From Bog-473 sp963843365 (lineage in GTDB: Bacteria; Actinomycetota; Acidimicrobiia; Acidimicrobiales; RAAP-2), in contig CAWJKG010000002.1 of assembly GCA_963843365.1 (NCBI GenBank), forward strand, positions 930,001 to 994,000: a stretch of 64,000 bases of DNA, in the 5' to 3' direction. Shown here piece after piece: positions 42,506 through 50,754 of the stretch; the first letter of the stretch is position 1, and every line of letters begins with the position of its first letter. Position numbers and translations under genes: made by a program. The notes beneath the pieces are model-generated. The model was not told where the DNA came from, searched no databases, and worked only from the letters and a program-made list of their open reading frames with translations.

Positions 42506-44173
42506 TCAGCTGCGCAGCAGGAAGCCGGGGCGGGCGGCCAGGCCCTCCTCGTCGGCGGCGCCGTCCACCCGGATGGGGACGCCGTTGACGAGCGTGTGGG
42601 TCATGCCGACGGGCGCGTCGGCCGTCAGGCGCTCGCCGTCGGCCGGGAAGTCCCGGACGCGGCGCAACGGCCCGGGATCCACCGTGGCGGGGTCGAACAC
42701 GCACAGGTCGGCGGCCTTCCCGACCTCGATCGTCCCCCGGTCGTTCAGTCCGTAGACCCCGGCCGGCTCGCCCGTCAGCTTGTGGATGGCGCGCTCGAGC
42801 GGCATGACACCGCGGTCACGGACCCAATTGCCGAGGAGGTCGGTCGAGAAGCAGGCGTCGCACAGCTGCGAGACGTGCGCGCCCGAGTCGGCCAGCCCCA
42901 GCAGCACGTTGTCGCGCGGCAGCAACCAGGCGATCGCATCGGGGTCGTCGTTGGCCAGCACCGACCAGAAGCGTGACTCGAGATCGTCGTCGAGCGACAC
43001 ATCGAGCATCACGTCCAGCGGCGTGCAGCCCCGCTCCTCGGCCAGCACGGCGACCGGGTGGTCGGCCAGCTCGGGATGGCTGCGCGACTCGGCCACCGAG
43101 ATGGCCGCCCAGTTGAGCGGGAACCCGCCCGCCTTGCCGCTCACGTCGTCCCACGCCGTCGCCCGCCACGACGGGTCGCGGTAGGCGGCGATGCGCTCAC
43201 CCTTCGACTTGCCCATGAGCGCGGCGAAGGTCGGGCGCATGTTGAGCGTGAAGGGCTCGGAGAGGTTCATCTGGAAGACGAGAGGGCGGCACGACACCTG
43301 GGGCCAGACCTCGACGCCGTCGGCCCAGGCTGCATCGTGCTCCGCAATCACCTTCTCGTGGTACGGGTACCCCTTCACCGTGAGCAGCGCCGTCCAGGTG
43401 AACGGCCGGCCCACCTCGCGCTGGAGCCGGAACACCTCCTCGTTGGAGAAGACCCCACCGGGCAGCAACGCCACCACGCCGCGGCCACAGCGCTTCAGCG
43501 GCTCGAGCAGTGCGCGCAGCTCGGCCAGGTCGGCGACCCGGGACGGGACCGGGCGGCCCCCGTCGCCGTTGTGGGTGGGCGACGCGCTCGACGCGAAGCC
43601 GGCGGCACCGCCCGCCATGGCGTCGGCGACCACGGTCTGCATCAACGCGATCTCGTCGTCGGTCGCCGGGCGCTCGTAGGCGTCCTCGCCCATGACGTAG
43701 AGCCGCACCGCGGTGTGCCCGACGTAGCAGCCGAAGTTGAGGGCCGTGCCCCGCGACTCCACCGCGTCGAGATACTGCGGGAACGTCTCGAATTCGTCCC
43801 AGGGCACCCCGGCGGCCAGGGTGTCGAAGCTCATGTCCTCCACGTGCTGGAGGGTGCGGGCCAGCAGGGCGACCCCGTCTTGCCGGATCGGGGCGATGGA
43901 GAAGCCGCAGTTACCCGCAATGACCGACGTCACCCCGTGGAAGGAGGACGGTGTCAGATCGGGATCCCAGAAGACCTGGGCGTCGTAGTGGGTGTGGATG
44001 TCGATGAAGCCGGGGCTGACGACCTGGCCGGACGCATCGAGCACCCGCTCGCCCTGAAGGTCGGCGCCGATCTCGGTGATGCGGCCCCCGGTGACGGCCA
44101 CGTCGGCGGGACGACCGGGGGCCCCGGTGCCGTCCACCACGGTGCCCCCTCGGATGACGATGTCAGCGTGCAT
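42506..44173 (-). CDS. N-acyl-D-amino-acid deacylase-like amidohydrolase
   Basis: 555 residues of the D-aminoacylase/amidohydrolase-3 family. The N-terminal beta-sandwich strand DIVIRGGTVVDGTGAPGRPADVAV leads to the metal motif GFIDIHTHYDAQVFWDP; TSVIAGNCGFSIAP, GLADSGAHVSQLCDACF and a closing beta domain (LNDRGTIEVGKAADLCVFD) follow. It should be a zinc hydrolase of N-acyl amino acids or related amides; the substrate is not fixed by sequence. Start ATG 44173. Confidence 0.9.
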   Translation of the reverse strand: MHADIVIRGGTVVDGTGAPGRPADVAVTGGRITEIGADLQGERVLDASGQVVSPGFIDIHTHYDAQVFWDPDLTPSSFHGVTSVIAGNCGFSIAPIRQDGVALLARTLQHVEDMSFDTLAAGVPWDEFETFPQYLDAVESRGTALNFGCYVGHTAVRLYVMGEDAYERPATDDEIALMQTVVADAMAGGAAGFASSASPTHNGDGGRPVPSRVADLAELRALLEPLKRCGRGVVALLPGGVFSNEEVFRLQREVGRPFTWTALLTVKGYPYHEKVIAEHDAAWADGVEVWPQVSCRPLVFQMNLSEPFTLNMRPTFAALMGKSKGERIAAYRDPSWRATAWDDVSGKAGGFPLNWAAISVAESRSHPELADHPVAVLAEERGCTPLDVMLDVSLDDDLESRFWSVLANDDPDAIAWLLPRDNVLLGLADSGAHVSQLCDACFSTDLLGNWVRDRGVMPLERAIHKLTGEPAGVYGLNDRGTIEVGKAADLCVFDPATVDPGPLRRVRDFPADGERLTADAPVGMTHTLVNGVPIRVDGAADEEGLAARPGFLLRS

Positions 44174-44309
44174 GTACCCATCGTCGCAGCCCTCACGGCC
44201 CGTTGCACGCGGCCGGGCGGGGCGGGACGGGGCTGCAGGCGGGGCCGCCGCCCGGGTCGGATACCGTGGATGGGCGCCGGAGAGGCGCGGGACGGGGACT
44301 GGAGCAGGC

Positions 44310-45425
44310 ATGGCGGTTCGGTTTTTCAGATCCAAGGCGACGCCGCCGCCTGACGACTCGCTGCAGATATCGGGCGCCATCGTCGCCCCCTCCGACGGTC
44401 CCTCCCCCGTCCAGCTGGTCGACGCCGGCCGGGCCCCGCACGGCCTCGGGGTGGTCCGGGACCAGTACGAACGCAAGATCCGCAAGAGCCCCACCATCCG
44501 CATGGTCCCCAGCTCAATGATGGTGGAGGGCCGGCGACTGCGCTTCGCCGTCTCGGACAACGTCGACGCCCACGGGCCGGACGGGCCGGGCACGCCCCCG
44601 ATCTGGGCGGTGAACATCCACGGGTATTTCGCCGGCGGCGGCATGTACTGGCGGGAGAGCGCACGGCTGGCCGAGCAACTGGGGTGGCGGGTCATCAACC
44701 CGAGCCTCCCGGGCTTCGGCGGCAGCGACCCGCTCGAGTGGTCCGACATCTCCATGGAGAGCCTGGCCAACCAGGTCATGGCCATCGTGCACAAGGTCGA
44801 GGCCGGGCCGGTGGTCTTGTTGGGCCACTCCATGGGCGGGGCGGTGGCCGTGCAGTTCGCGCACGACCACCCGCGTCGGACGCTGGGCCTCATCTACCGC
44901 GACGGGGTGAGCACGCCGGGATGGAAGGAGCGGCGCGGGATCCTGCCGACGGTCCTGTCGCCCCTCCTGCCCGACGTGGCGCCGATGGTCGACATGATCG
45001 CCGCCGTCGTCTTCGACCTGCCCGACCTCTTCATCGGTCGCATGTACTCGACGGTGCGGGCCGTGCTCCCCGACATGCGGCAGAACATCCGCACCGTGTC
45101 CCAGACGCTGCCCGTCGGCAGCATGCTCATGGCCGTCGATCAGCGCAGCGAGGTCCGTCACCTGGCGGCCCAGGAGATCCCTATCCTCAACGAGTGGGGC
45201 TGCTTCGACCGCATCACGCCCGGCGCCACGGCGCTCGAGTTCGCCAGCATCTCCCGCGCGCCGGTGCTGTGGGTCCCCGGCGGCCACAGCTGGATGCTGG
45301 CCCGGCCGCAGGGACAGGCGGACATCCTCACGCATCTCGTGCAGGGCGAGGCCTTCATGGCGCAGGTCGACGACCGGTGGCGCCAGTTCACCCCGCGCGA
45401 CTACACGCTGCGCGCCGTGAACTGA
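44310..45425 (+). CDS. Alpha/beta-fold hydrolase
   Basis: 371 residues. A 75-residue unusual N-terminal part (AVRFFRSKATPPPDD, RKIRKSPTIRMVPSSMM) precedes the hydrolase core: NIHGYFAGGG (oxyanion), PSLPGFGGSDP, nucleophile elbow LLGHSMGGAVAVQ, Asp in NEWGCFDRITPG and His in VPGGHSWM. No signal peptide. Esterase or C-C hydrolase activity is possible. It begins 136 nt from the divergent D-aminoacylase-like gene. Confidence 0.87.
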   Translation: MAVRFFRSKATPPPDDSLQISGAIVAPSDGPSPVQLVDAGRAPHGLGVVRDQYERKIRKSPTIRMVPSSMMVEGRRLRFAVSDNVDAHGPDGPGTPPIWAVNIHGYFAGGGMYWRESARLAEQLGWRVINPSLPGFGGSDPLEWSDISMESLANQVMAIVHKVEAGPVVLLGHSMGGAVAVQFAHDHPRRTLGLIYRDGVSTPGWKERRGILPTVLSPLLPDVAPMVDMIAAVVFDLPDLFIGRMYSTVRAVLPDMRQNIRTVSQTLPVGSMLMAVDQRSEVRHLAAQEIPILNEWGCFDRITPGATALEFASISRAPVLWVPGGHSWMLARPQGQADILTHLVQGEAFMAQVDDRWRQFTPRDYTLRAVN

Positions 45426-45459
45426 CGGCGACCGTGCTGCGGGCCGTCGTCGTCGTCGG

Positions 45460-46119
45460 ATGATCGGCCGCCTGCTCCAGCCGCTGCTCTCGCTGCACGG
45501 ATGGCCGGCCTACACGCTCGTCGGCCTCCTCGTGTTCGCCGAGGCCGCCGTGATGCTCGGCTTCGTCTTCCCCGGCGAGACGGCAGCCATCCTCGGCGGC
45601 GTGCTGGCGTCGAAGGGCGGGGTCGACCTGGCCGGGATCACCGCCGTGGTCGTGGTGTGCGCCATCGTGGGCGACTCGGTCGGCTATGGCATCGGCGACC
45701 GCTGGGGACGGCAGCTGCTGCAGATCGGACCGCTGAAGAAACGCCAGAAGGGTGTCGACGCCGCGCTCGAGCAACTCAAACGTCGGGGCCCGCTGGCCGT
45801 CTTCCTCGGTCGCTTCACCGCGTTCCTGCGCGCCGTCATGCCGGGACTCGCCGGGATGTCCTCCATGCACTACCCGACCTTCCTGGCGGCCAACGCCGCC
45901 GGCGGCCTGTGCTGGGGCGTCCTCTTCGTCCTGCTCGGGTACTTCCTCGGGCAGAGCGTGGAGAGGGCGACGGGCATCGCGTCGGATGTCCTGCTCGCTC
46001 TGATTCTGCTGGTGGTCGTCGTGTTGGTCGTGCGCCACCGACGGAGGGACAAGAGAGAGTTCGAGGGCCCGTCGGCGACGGAGGCTGGGGCGGGGGCGGC
46101 GCACGACGCCCAGGGTTAA
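45460..46119 (+). CDS. DedA/SNARE-associated family membrane protein
   Basis: 219 residues with the DedA core: LLVFAEAAVMLGFVFPGETAAILGG, GDSVGYGIGDRWGRQLLQ and FLGRFTAFLRAVMPGLAGMSSMHY (the conserved Arg pair). Four to five helices, and a basic C-terminal tail. DedA proteins are linked to phospholipid flipping and membrane-potential upkeep. Starts 34 nt after the hydrolase gene and may be co-transcribed. Confidence 0.92.
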   Translation: MIGRLLQPLLSLHGWPAYTLVGLLVFAEAAVMLGFVFPGETAAILGGVLASKGGVDLAGITAVVVVCAIVGDSVGYGIGDRWGRQLLQIGPLKKRQKGVDAALEQLKRRGPLAVFLGRFTAFLRAVMPGLAGMSSMHYPTFLAANAAGGLCWGVLFVLLGYFLGQSVERATGIASDVLLALILLVVVVLVVRHRRRDKREFEGPSATEAGAGAAHDAQG

Positions 46120-46134
46120 CGGGACCGGGCCCGG

Positions 46135-47643
46135 TCAGTCGGAGCGGCCGAGGACCGAGCGGTCGCCGGCGCGCAGTCCCGCCACGACGCGGGCGAACTC
46201 GCCGGCGGCGTCGTCGCCGGCCGCGTCGGTGTCGAGGAAACGGACCGCGGCGCGATCGCTGCGGTCCACACCGAAGAGGCCGTAACGGGGCTCGTAGGTG
46301 CCCCACTCGTAGTTGTCCATCAGCGACCAGTGGAAGTAGGCCCGGACGGGCGCCCCGGCCGCAATGGCGTCCACGACCGCGCCCAGGTGCTCGCGCACGT
46401 AACGGGGACGATCCATGCCGTCATCACGCGGCACGGGCCGACCGTTCTCCACACGGGTGGCCATGCCGTTCTCGACGACCCACAGCGGGAGGCCGGGCCG
46501 CAGCGCCGACTCGGTGACGCACCACGCCCGTAGCGCGGCGGGGTGCGCCTCGGTGTCCCAGTGGGCGCGCCCGACCGACCACTCGCGCCCGCCGTCGCGA
46601 CGGCGGCGGCCCGGCACGCGCATGGCGTGGCTCGCCACCGGGTCGTACCAGTCGAAGCCGACGGCGTCCATGCTGCGGGGGCGGGCGGAGGCATGGACGG
46701 CCTCGACGACGCGGCGGGGGGCGGGGCGGCGCGTCCGGTCGCGCAGGTGGGCCCAGACGGGACCACGGCCCGGCTCGCGCACCGCGCCGTAGGGCGACAC
46801 CGCGGCGAAGAACCGGCGTATGACCGCCTCCCCGGCCTGGCGCGGCGGAAACGCGGCGTCGTGCACCGTCCGGCGCTCGTCGATGTAGACGTCGACGTCG
46901 CCCGGGTCGACGTCGTTGTCGCGCAGCTGCAGCAGGTCGAGCAGCATGCGGTCGTGCTCGTAGATCGACGACGAGCTCGTGTTGACGGTCACCTCGGCAT
47001 CGGGCTGGACCCCGGTGACGACGTCGGCCGCCAGCACGTGCGCGGTGAGGAGGTTGTCGAGGGCGCAGTAGGCGTCGGAGACGGCCATGCGGCGTCCGGG
47101 GGGGCAGGCGCCTTCTATCCAGCCCATGAGGGTCACGATGTTGGGCTCGTTGACCGTCACCCAGCGCCGGCAGTACGGCGCCAGGGCCGGGACCACGCGG
47201 GCGACGTGGCGGGCGAAGACGTCCGGGGAGGCGGGGCGGAGCCAGAACTCCTCGCCCAGCCAGAACGGGTGGGTGAAGTGGTGCAGCGTGACGACGGGCT
47301 CGAGGTCGCGAGCCCGGCACAGGGAGAGGATGTGGGCGTAGCGGTCGAGGGCGGCGGCGTCGTACGCGCCCGGGCGGGGTTCGAGCCGGGCCCACTCGAC
47401 CGACAGGCGGAAGGCGTTGCAGCCGATGGCCTGGGCCCGATCGAGCGCCTCCTCGGGGTGGCGCCAGAAGTCACAGGCCAGGCCCGACCGGGCGGCCCGG
47501 CCGGCGCCTTCCCAGGCGGCCCAGTTGTTCTGCGGCTCGCCGTGGCCGTTGAACCCGCCCTCGACCTGATAGCCCGACGTGGCCACGCCGACGGCGAAGC
47601 CCTCGCCGAGGAGGCTCGACGGGGCGGGGGGTGCGGGCGACAT
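46135..47643 (-). CDS. Glycoside hydrolase family 1 (beta-glucosidase-like)
   Basis: 502 residues. GH1 signatures: GYQVEGGFNGHG at the N-terminus, WARLEPRPGAYD, TLHHFTHPFWL, the acid/base Glu in WVTVNEPNIVTLMGW, the nucleophile Glu in LWVVENGMAT, and HWSLMDNYEWGTYEPRYGLFGVD (aglycone/glycone binding). No secretion signal, so it should act on imported beta-glycosides. A 90-residue stretch around DVDVYIDERRTVHDAAFP is divergent from typical beta-glucosidases. Stop lies 16 nt from the convergent DedA gene. Confidence 0.92.
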   Translation of the reverse strand: MSPAPPAPSSLLGEGFAVGVATSGYQVEGGFNGHGEPQNNWAAWEGAGRAARSGLACDFWRHPEEALDRAQAIGCNAFRLSVEWARLEPRPGAYDAAALDRYAHILSLCRARDLEPVVTLHHFTHPFWLGEEFWLRPASPDVFARHVARVVPALAPYCRRWVTVNEPNIVTLMGWIEGACPPGRRMAVSDAYCALDNLLTAHVLAADVVTGVQPDAEVTVNTSSSSIYEHDRMLLDLLQLRDNDVDPGDVDVYIDERRTVHDAAFPPRQAGEAVIRRFFAAVSPYGAVREPGRGPVWAHLRDRTRRPAPRRVVEAVHASARPRSMDAVGFDWYDPVASHAMRVPGRRRRDGGREWSVGRAHWDTEAHPAALRAWCVTESALRPGLPLWVVENGMATRVENGRPVPRDDGMDRPRYVREHLGAVVDAIAAGAPVRAYFHWSLMDNYEWGTYEPRYGLFGVDRSDRAAVRFLDTDAAGDDAAGEFARVVAGLRAGDRSVLGRSD

Positions 47644-47693
47644 CGGTTCAGCTTGTCAGGCGGCGGACCTCGTAGACGAGGTCGGGGTCGGGG

Positions 47694-48293
47694 TCAGCGG
47701 GGCCGGGCGATGGAGCGCATGGTGGCCAGCGCCGTCGAGACGATGTCGACCTCGTCGCGGGCGTGGCGGACCAGGTTGCGCACCTGCGGCTCGGTGGCGT
47801 CGCTCCCGGCGCGCACGGCCGCGGCCTGCACGTCCCGGGCGGCCCCGATGACCTCGGCCACCTGGCGTCGGACGTCGGCCCTGCTCGTGCCGGGCGGGAG
47901 CCGGCGCTCCAGGCGCAACAGCGCATCGAGCTCGTCGGCGACGGCCTGGAGGGAGCGCACCACCGACGGCAGCTCCGCCACCGGGGCGTCACGGGATTCG
48001 GCATGGGCCACGGCGATGGCGGCGTCCTCCACCGCCACCCGCATGCGGTGGCGCACCCGGGACGCGCTCCCCCGGGCCAGGTCCTCGGGCGTGGCCCGTC
48101 CGGCGTAGCGCTCCCGCCCCGCCGCCAGCACCGACAGCGAGGCCAGAATGCCGCGCACGACCACGTGCCCGTGCAGCAACCGCCAGTGCCGGCGCAGGTA
48201 GCTGCGCCCGACGAAGAAGGCCGCGGCCAGCCCCAGCGCCACCACCAGTCCTGCGACGACGAAGAACTCGAGCACGTGGGCCAGGAACGTCAC
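47694..48293 (-). CDS. Membrane-anchored hypothetical protein
   Basis: 199 residues from GTG 48293. One N-terminal membrane helix (FFVVAGLVVALGLAAAFFVG) with a basic flank, then a long helical cytoplasmic part rich in Ala, Arg and Glu (about 60-199), possibly coiled coil. No motif recognised. Start agrees with a TAGCAT hexamer 6 nt upstream. It precedes the GH1 gene by 50 nt on the same strand. Confidence 0.7.
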   Translation of the reverse strand: MTFLAHVLEFFVVAGLVVALGLAAAFFVGRSYLRRHWRLLHGHVVVRGILASLSVLAAGRERYAGRATPEDLARGSASRVRHRMRVAVEDAAIAVAHAESRDAPVAELPSVVRSLQAVADELDALLRLERRLPPGTSRADVRRQVAEVIGAARDVQAAAVRAGSDATEPQVRNLVRHARDEVDIVSTALATMRSIARPR

Positions 48294-48299
48294 GGGTCC

Positions 48300-48305
48300 A
48301 TGCTA
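48300..48305 (-). promoter_or_regulatory. -10 element TAGCAT, leaderless promoter
   Basis: On the minus strand TAGCAT ends 6 nt before GTG 48293. Confidence 0.45.
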
Positions 48306-48333
48306 CGGCGGCGGATTCCGGAATGTCCGCCGG

Positions 48334-48339
48334 TACCCT
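48334..48339 (+). promoter_or_regulatory. -10 element TACCCT, leaderless promoter
   Basis: TACCCT ends 7 nt before ATG 48347 and favours it over the upstream in-frame start at 48323. Confidence 0.5.
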
Positions 48340-48346
48340 GGCAGGC

Positions 48347-49099
48347 ATGGAACCGGACGGACCGGGGGGCGCCGAGGGCCCGCCGACGCCGTCGTGGCAG
48401 CCGGGCCTCCCGCCCGTCCGCGAGCACCTGCCCAGCGTCCTCTTCGGCGGCGTGCTGCCGATCGGCGTCTACTTCATCGCGCGCAACCGCGTGGGCGGCG
48501 ACACGCCGGCGCTGATCCTCGCAGGCGCCGTGTCCGCCACCTGGATCCTCGGGGAGTTCGTGCGCCGCCACACGGTCGACCTGATCGGGGTGGCCGTCCT
48601 CCTGGGCTTCGCCGCCGGCGTCACCACGTCCTTCGTGTTCGGCGGCAACGACTACATGCTCAAAGTGCGCGACGGGTTCCTCACCCTGCTGTTCGGGATC
48701 GCCTGCATCGTGACGCTGTACACCGCCGACCGCCCGGCCTTCTTCTACGTCAGCCGGTACTTCTCCGCCGGCAACGACCCGGCCAAACTCTCGGTCTTCG
48801 ACCGGCTGCACGAAGTCCCGCGCGGCCGCCACACCTTCCGCACCCTGTCGGTGGTCTGGGGCATCGGGCTCGTGGTGGACGCCACGTCGCGTCTGACGCT
48901 GGCCGAGATGCTGCCCACGGGCACCTTCATCGCCGTCTCCCCGTTCATCACCGGCAGCGTGCTCGGCAGCCTCGTCGTGTTCACGGTGCTGTACACGAAG
49001 CAGACCGACCTGTGGTCGCTCGGCGGCAGCGGCCCGGCCCCCGATCCCGGGTCCGGCGATCCCGGCGGGGCCGCCCCGCCGAATCAGGCGGACTTCTGA
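48347..49099 (+). CDS. Integral membrane protein, VC0807-like
   Basis: 250 residues. After a proline-rich start come about six hydrophobic segments, among them LPSVLFGGVLPIGVYFIARNRVGG, DLIGVAVLLGFAAGVTTSFVFGGN, DGFLTLLFGIACIVTLYTADRPAFFYVSR and SVVWGIGLVVDATSRLTLAEML. The repeat-like layout and the DRPAFFY loop resemble VC0807-family proteins of unknown function. The tail is Gly/Pro-rich. Confidence 0.75.
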   Translation: MEPDGPGGAEGPPTPSWQPGLPPVREHLPSVLFGGVLPIGVYFIARNRVGGDTPALILAGAVSATWILGEFVRRHTVDLIGVAVLLGFAAGVTTSFVFGGNDYMLKVRDGFLTLLFGIACIVTLYTADRPAFFYVSRYFSAGNDPAKLSVFDRLHEVPRGRHTFRTLSVVWGIGLVVDATSRLTLAEMLPTGTFIAVSPFITGSVLGSLVVFTVLYTKQTDLWSLGGSGPAPDPGSGDPGGAAPPNQADF

Positions 49100-49147
49100 C
49101 GTAGCCTCGGCCTTCTGCACCGACAACGGTCGGAGGAAGGGAGCACC

Positions 49148-49921
49148 ATGGCAGACGAAGTGCTGCGCCAGCGCCGGGGACACGTCGAGATCCTGACCAT
49201 CAACCGGCCCGAGGCCCGCAACGCGATCAACGGCGCCGTGAGCCGGGCCATGTCGGCGGCGATGGACGAGCTGGCCGAGGATCCCGAGTGCTGGGTGGTC
49301 GTCGTGACGGGGAGCGGCGACAAGGCGTTCAGCGCCGGCATGGACCTGAAGGCCTTCAGCAGCGGCGAGGGCGGCGACATCATGGGCGCCAGCGGCGGGT
49401 TCGGCGGGCTGACGCAGCGGGACTTCCCCAAGCCCGTCATCGCCGCCGTGAACGGGTCGGCGCTGGCGGGCGGCTTCGAGATCATGCTCTCGTGCGACCT
49501 CGTCGTGGCCGCCGACCACGCGCAGTTCGGGATCCCCGAGGCAAAGCGGGGCCTGATCGCCGGCGCCGGCGGACTGCTGCGCATGCCCAAGCGCCTGCCC
49601 ATCGCGGTGGCGCTGGAGATGGCGATGACGGGCGACCCGATTCCGGCGGGGCGGGCGTACGAGCTCGGTCTCGTCAACAAGGTCGTGCCCGGCGACGCGG
49701 TGCTCGGCGAGGCGGTGGCGCTGGCCGAGCGGATCGCGGCCAACGCGCCGCTGGCGGTGCGCTACTCCAAGAGCGTGATGAAGCAGGCGGCCGAGGTCTC
49801 CGAGGCGGAGGGCTGGAAGATCAACGGAGAGGCGGTCGGCGTGGTGTTCTCCTCGGCCGACGCCATGGAGGGACCGGTGGCCTTCGCCGAGAAGCGGGCC
49901 CCCAACTGGCAGGGCAAGTAG
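49148..49921 (+). CDS. Enoyl-CoA hydratase/isomerase (crotonase) family protein
   Basis: 257 residues. ILTINRPEARNAIN, the oxyanion-hole AFSAGMDLKAF and NGSALAGGFEIMLSCDLVVAAD, then FGIPEAKRGLIAGAGGLLRMPK. The first catalytic Glu of hydratases is replaced in this region, with the loop IPEAKRGL retaining one Glu, so hydratase, isomerase or hydrolase activity is open. GGAGGAAGGG precedes ATG 49148. A hairpin CCGAC-AACG-GTCGG lies just before the ribosome binding site. Part of the general acyl-CoA breakdown set. Confidence 0.9.
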   Translation: MADEVLRQRRGHVEILTINRPEARNAINGAVSRAMSAAMDELAEDPECWVVVVTGSGDKAFSAGMDLKAFSSGEGGDIMGASGGFGGLTQRDFPKPVIAAVNGSALAGGFEIMLSCDLVVAADHAQFGIPEAKRGLIAGAGGLLRMPKRLPIAVALEMAMTGDPIPAGRAYELGLVNKVVPGDAVLGEAVALAERIAANAPLAVRYSKSVMKQAAEVSEAEGWKINGEAVGVVFSSADAMEGPVAFAEKRAPNWQGK

Positions 49922-49967
49922 GAAGGTAGGCAGGTAGGCAGGTCACGAGGCAAGGAGGTTCGTCGTC

Positions 49968-50372
49968 GTGTTGGCACCCGCCCTCGACACCATCCGGCTG
50001 ACGCTCCATGTCCTGGCGGCGGCGGTCTGGGTCGGCGGTCAGATCGTCATGGTCGGCCTGGTCGGCCCGGCCCGGGGGCTCGGGGCCGACGCGCCCAAGA
50101 CCCTGGCCCGGGCCTTCGCCCGCCTGGCCTGGCCCGCCTACGTGGTGCTGCTGGTCACGGGCGTCTGGAACGTCACCGCCGAGGGCTACTCGTCCATGGA
50201 TGCGGCCTGGAAGGCCGTGCTCATGGCCAAGATCGCCGTGGTGGTCGTGGCCGGCGTCGGCGTACTGCTGCACCAGCGGGCCACCACCAGGCAGGGCCTG
50301 GCCGTCTGGGGGGCGGTCGGCGGGCTGGCCAGCGTGACGGCGTTGGTCATGGGCATCCTGCTGGCGGGGTGA
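49968..50372 (+). CDS. Small CopD-like membrane protein
   Basis: 134 residues with four helices: LTLHVLAAAVWVGGQIVMVGLVGP, RLAWPAYVVLLVTGVWNVTA, KAVLMAKIAVVVVAGVGVLLHQR and VWGAVGGLASVTALVMGILLAG. The first helix with HxxxxxVWVGG recalls CopD/DUF4149 proteins, in which His binds heme or copper. AAGGAGG precedes GTG 49968. Function unknown. Confidence 0.8.
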   Translation: MLAPALDTIRLTLHVLAAAVWVGGQIVMVGLVGPARGLGADAPKTLARAFARLAWPAYVVLLVTGVWNVTAEGYSSMDAAWKAVLMAKIAVVVVAGVGVLLHQRATTRQGLAVWGAVGGLASVTALVMGILLAG

Positions 50373-50445
50373 CTCCGTAGACGAGGTGGCGCCTGTGCGG
50401 GGTACCGGTGCCCCGTGTGCGGGAACCCCACGCCGGGAATGGGTC

Positions 50446-50451
50446 TAACCT
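50446..50451 (+). promoter_or_regulatory. -10 element TAACCT of tatA
   Basis: TAACCT gives a short leader of about 40 nt before tatA ATG 50497, with AAGGAG as ribosome binding site. The leader has ACCTGGG and CCCAGGT arms and an inner TTCACC/GGTGAA pair, so a hairpin close to the ribosome binding site is possible. Confidence 0.35.
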
Positions 50452-50496
50452 GGGACCCAGTTCACCGACCTTTGGACCCAGGTGAAGGAGAACAAC

Positions 50497-50739
50497 ATGC
50501 TCGCGGACATCTTCGGACCTGACCTGCTCATCGTGGCCATCGTCTTGGTCGTGCTCCTCTTCGGGGGTGCTGCCATCCCGAAGCTCGCACGGAATCTCGG
50601 CTCGGCCAAGAACCAATTCGAGAAGGGCATGGAGGAGGGCAAGGCGTCGGGCACGACGTCTGCCGCCGCCGACGCGGCGGCACCGGCACCGGCACCGACG
50701 CCGTCCCCCTCGGCAGAGGAGAAGGCGCCGGGCGCCTGA
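50497..50739 (+). CDS. tatA: Twin-arginine translocase subunit TatA
   Basis: 80 residues. One membrane helix (LLIVAIVLVVLLFGGAAIPKLARNLG) followed by an amphipathic helix (SAKNQFEKGMEEG), the TatA/E pattern with FG at the hinge. The tail is Ala/Pro-rich low complexity. ATG 50497 has AAGGAG 6 nt upstream and is preferred over the in-frame ATG 50482. It forms the pore for folded proteins with TatC, which is not in the window. Confidence 0.88.
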   Translation: MLADIFGPDLLIVAIVLVVLLFGGAAIPKLARNLGSAKNQFEKGMEEGKASGTTSAAADAAAPAPAPTPSPSAEEKAPGA

Positions 50740-50754
50740 CCGACTCGAGGGTCG

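Noticed and set aside
49924..49943. Repeated GGCAGGTA octamer before the CopD-like gene
   Set aside because: Only about two and a half copies in 20 nt, with no spacer structure; not a CRISPR or an integration site.
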